Shown here one piece after another: positions 5,349 through 5,597 of a stretch of 5,597 nucleotides of DNA. The stretch's first letter is position 1, and each line of letters starts with the position of its first letter. This DNA is from CBDBZL01 sp031399025. GTDB lineage: Bacteria > Pseudomonadota > Alphaproteobacteria > Sphingomonadales > Sphingomonadaceae. Both the position numbers and the translations under genes were made by a program. The stretch is from positions 1 through 5,597 of the forward strand of contig JANNOJ010000016.1 in assembly GCA_031399025.1 (NCBI GenBank), read 5' to 3'. The notes below the pieces were generated by a model. It was not told the DNA's origin. It searched no databases and saw only the letters and a program-made list of their open reading frames with translations.

Positions 5349-5353
5349 AGAGG
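5349..5353 (+). promoter_or_regulatory. Ribosome binding site of dksA
   Basis: AGAGG lies 5 bases before the ATG at 5359 and supports that start. Confidence 0.6.
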
Positions 5354-5358
5354 TAACA

Positions 5359-5597
5359 ATGGCCACCGCCGCTTTTGCCGACCAAGACAGACTGGCCCGG
5401 ATCAAGGCTGTGGTCGGTACCGACTACGTCCCTGACGATGACGAGGACTATATGTCCGACCGGCAGTTCGATTATTTCCGGATGCTGCTGCTGGAATGGA
5501 AGCGCTCCATTCACACCGCCGCCGAAACCACGCTGCAATCGCTGCAGGACGGACCGATCCGCGACGCCGATCTCAACGACCGCGCGTCGAGCGAAAC
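5359..5597 (+). CDS. dksA: RNA polymerase-binding transcription factor DksA, N-terminal part (cut by window edge)
   Basis: DksA inserts a coiled coil into the RNA polymerase secondary channel and, with ppGpp, lowers rRNA transcription and raises amino acid genes in the stringent response. The 79 visible codons begin MATAAFADQDRLARIK. They continue with the family marker YVPDDDEDYMSDRQFDYFR (23-41), then LLLEWKRSIHTAAETTLQSL (the first coiled-coil helix), and end in RDADLNDRASSE. The tip motif DLNDRA has Asp71, Asp74 and Ala76 at the same numbers as the essential tip residues of E. coli DksA. The zinc-finger part and second helix are beyond the window. The form fits the alphaproteobacterial DksA type, as in Caulobacter. 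Start ATG at 5359 is preceded by AGAGG. Transcription is probably from a promoter near 5236-5264. Confidence 0.92.
   Translation, partial: MATAAFADQDRLARIKAVVGTDYVPDDDEDYMSDRQFDYFRMLLLEWKRSIHTAAETTLQSLQDGPIRDADLNDRASSE

Overview
The window is GC-rich, densely packed DNA from an alphaproteobacterium. It is most likely from the Sphingomonadales, for example an Erythrobacter- or Novosphingobium-like member. Three things point there: a serine palmitoyltransferase preceded by its own acyl carrier protein (sphingolipid-making alphaproteobacteria), a DivK cell-cycle response regulator beside a DUF3572 gene, and a DksA whose N-terminus looks alphaproteobacterial. No tRNA, rRNA, insertion sequence, CRISPR array or phage gene is visible. 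This looks like chromosomal core sequence, not an accessory island.

Layout. On the minus strand at the left are, in transcription order, divK (1437-1045), an acyl carrier protein (932-687) and the first 230 codons of serine palmitoyltransferase (690 to the left edge). The last two overlap by 4 bases (GTGA). A short divergent region (about 1438-1493) separates divK from a plus-strand run of five tightly packed genes: DUF3572 protein, HAD-type hydrolase, RidA-family protein, glycerophosphodiester phosphodiesterase (GDPD) and a COG3146/DUF482 GNAT-type acyltransferase (1494-4764). Their junctions are ATGA, ATGA, a 26-base overlap and GTGA, so they are very probably one translationally coupled operon. 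A Sel1-like minus-strand gene (5105-4761) converges on this operon and shares the tetranucleotide CTAG as both stop codons. It carries an in-frame TGA after codon 35, so it is scored as a probable pseudogene or sequence error. After a control region of about 250 bases, dksA starts at 5359 and runs off the right edge.

How the genes fit together. The acyl carrier protein plus SPT pair makes the 3-keto-sphinganine precursor of sphingolipids. DivK relays phosphorylation state to the cell-polarity and CtrA control network. The five-gene operon holds small metabolic and repair-type enzymes: RidA imine deaminase, a HAD phosphatase, a phospholipid headgroup diesterase and an acyl/aminoacyl-transferase-like protein. 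They have no proven shared pathway, and their coupling is the main functional riddle here. DksA is the stringent-response partner of RNA polymerase.

The most unusual points are: (1) the DUF3572 gene has no ATG/GTG/TTG start in a sensible place, but has a well-placed Shine-Dalgarno ahead of an ATC codon; (2) the in-frame stop in the Sel1-like gene; (3) the compact divK/DUF3572 divergent region, where the divK -35 box overlaps the other gene's ribosome-binding region; and (4) dyad structures ahead of dksA. I found no convincing evidence for a wholly new defence or mobile system.
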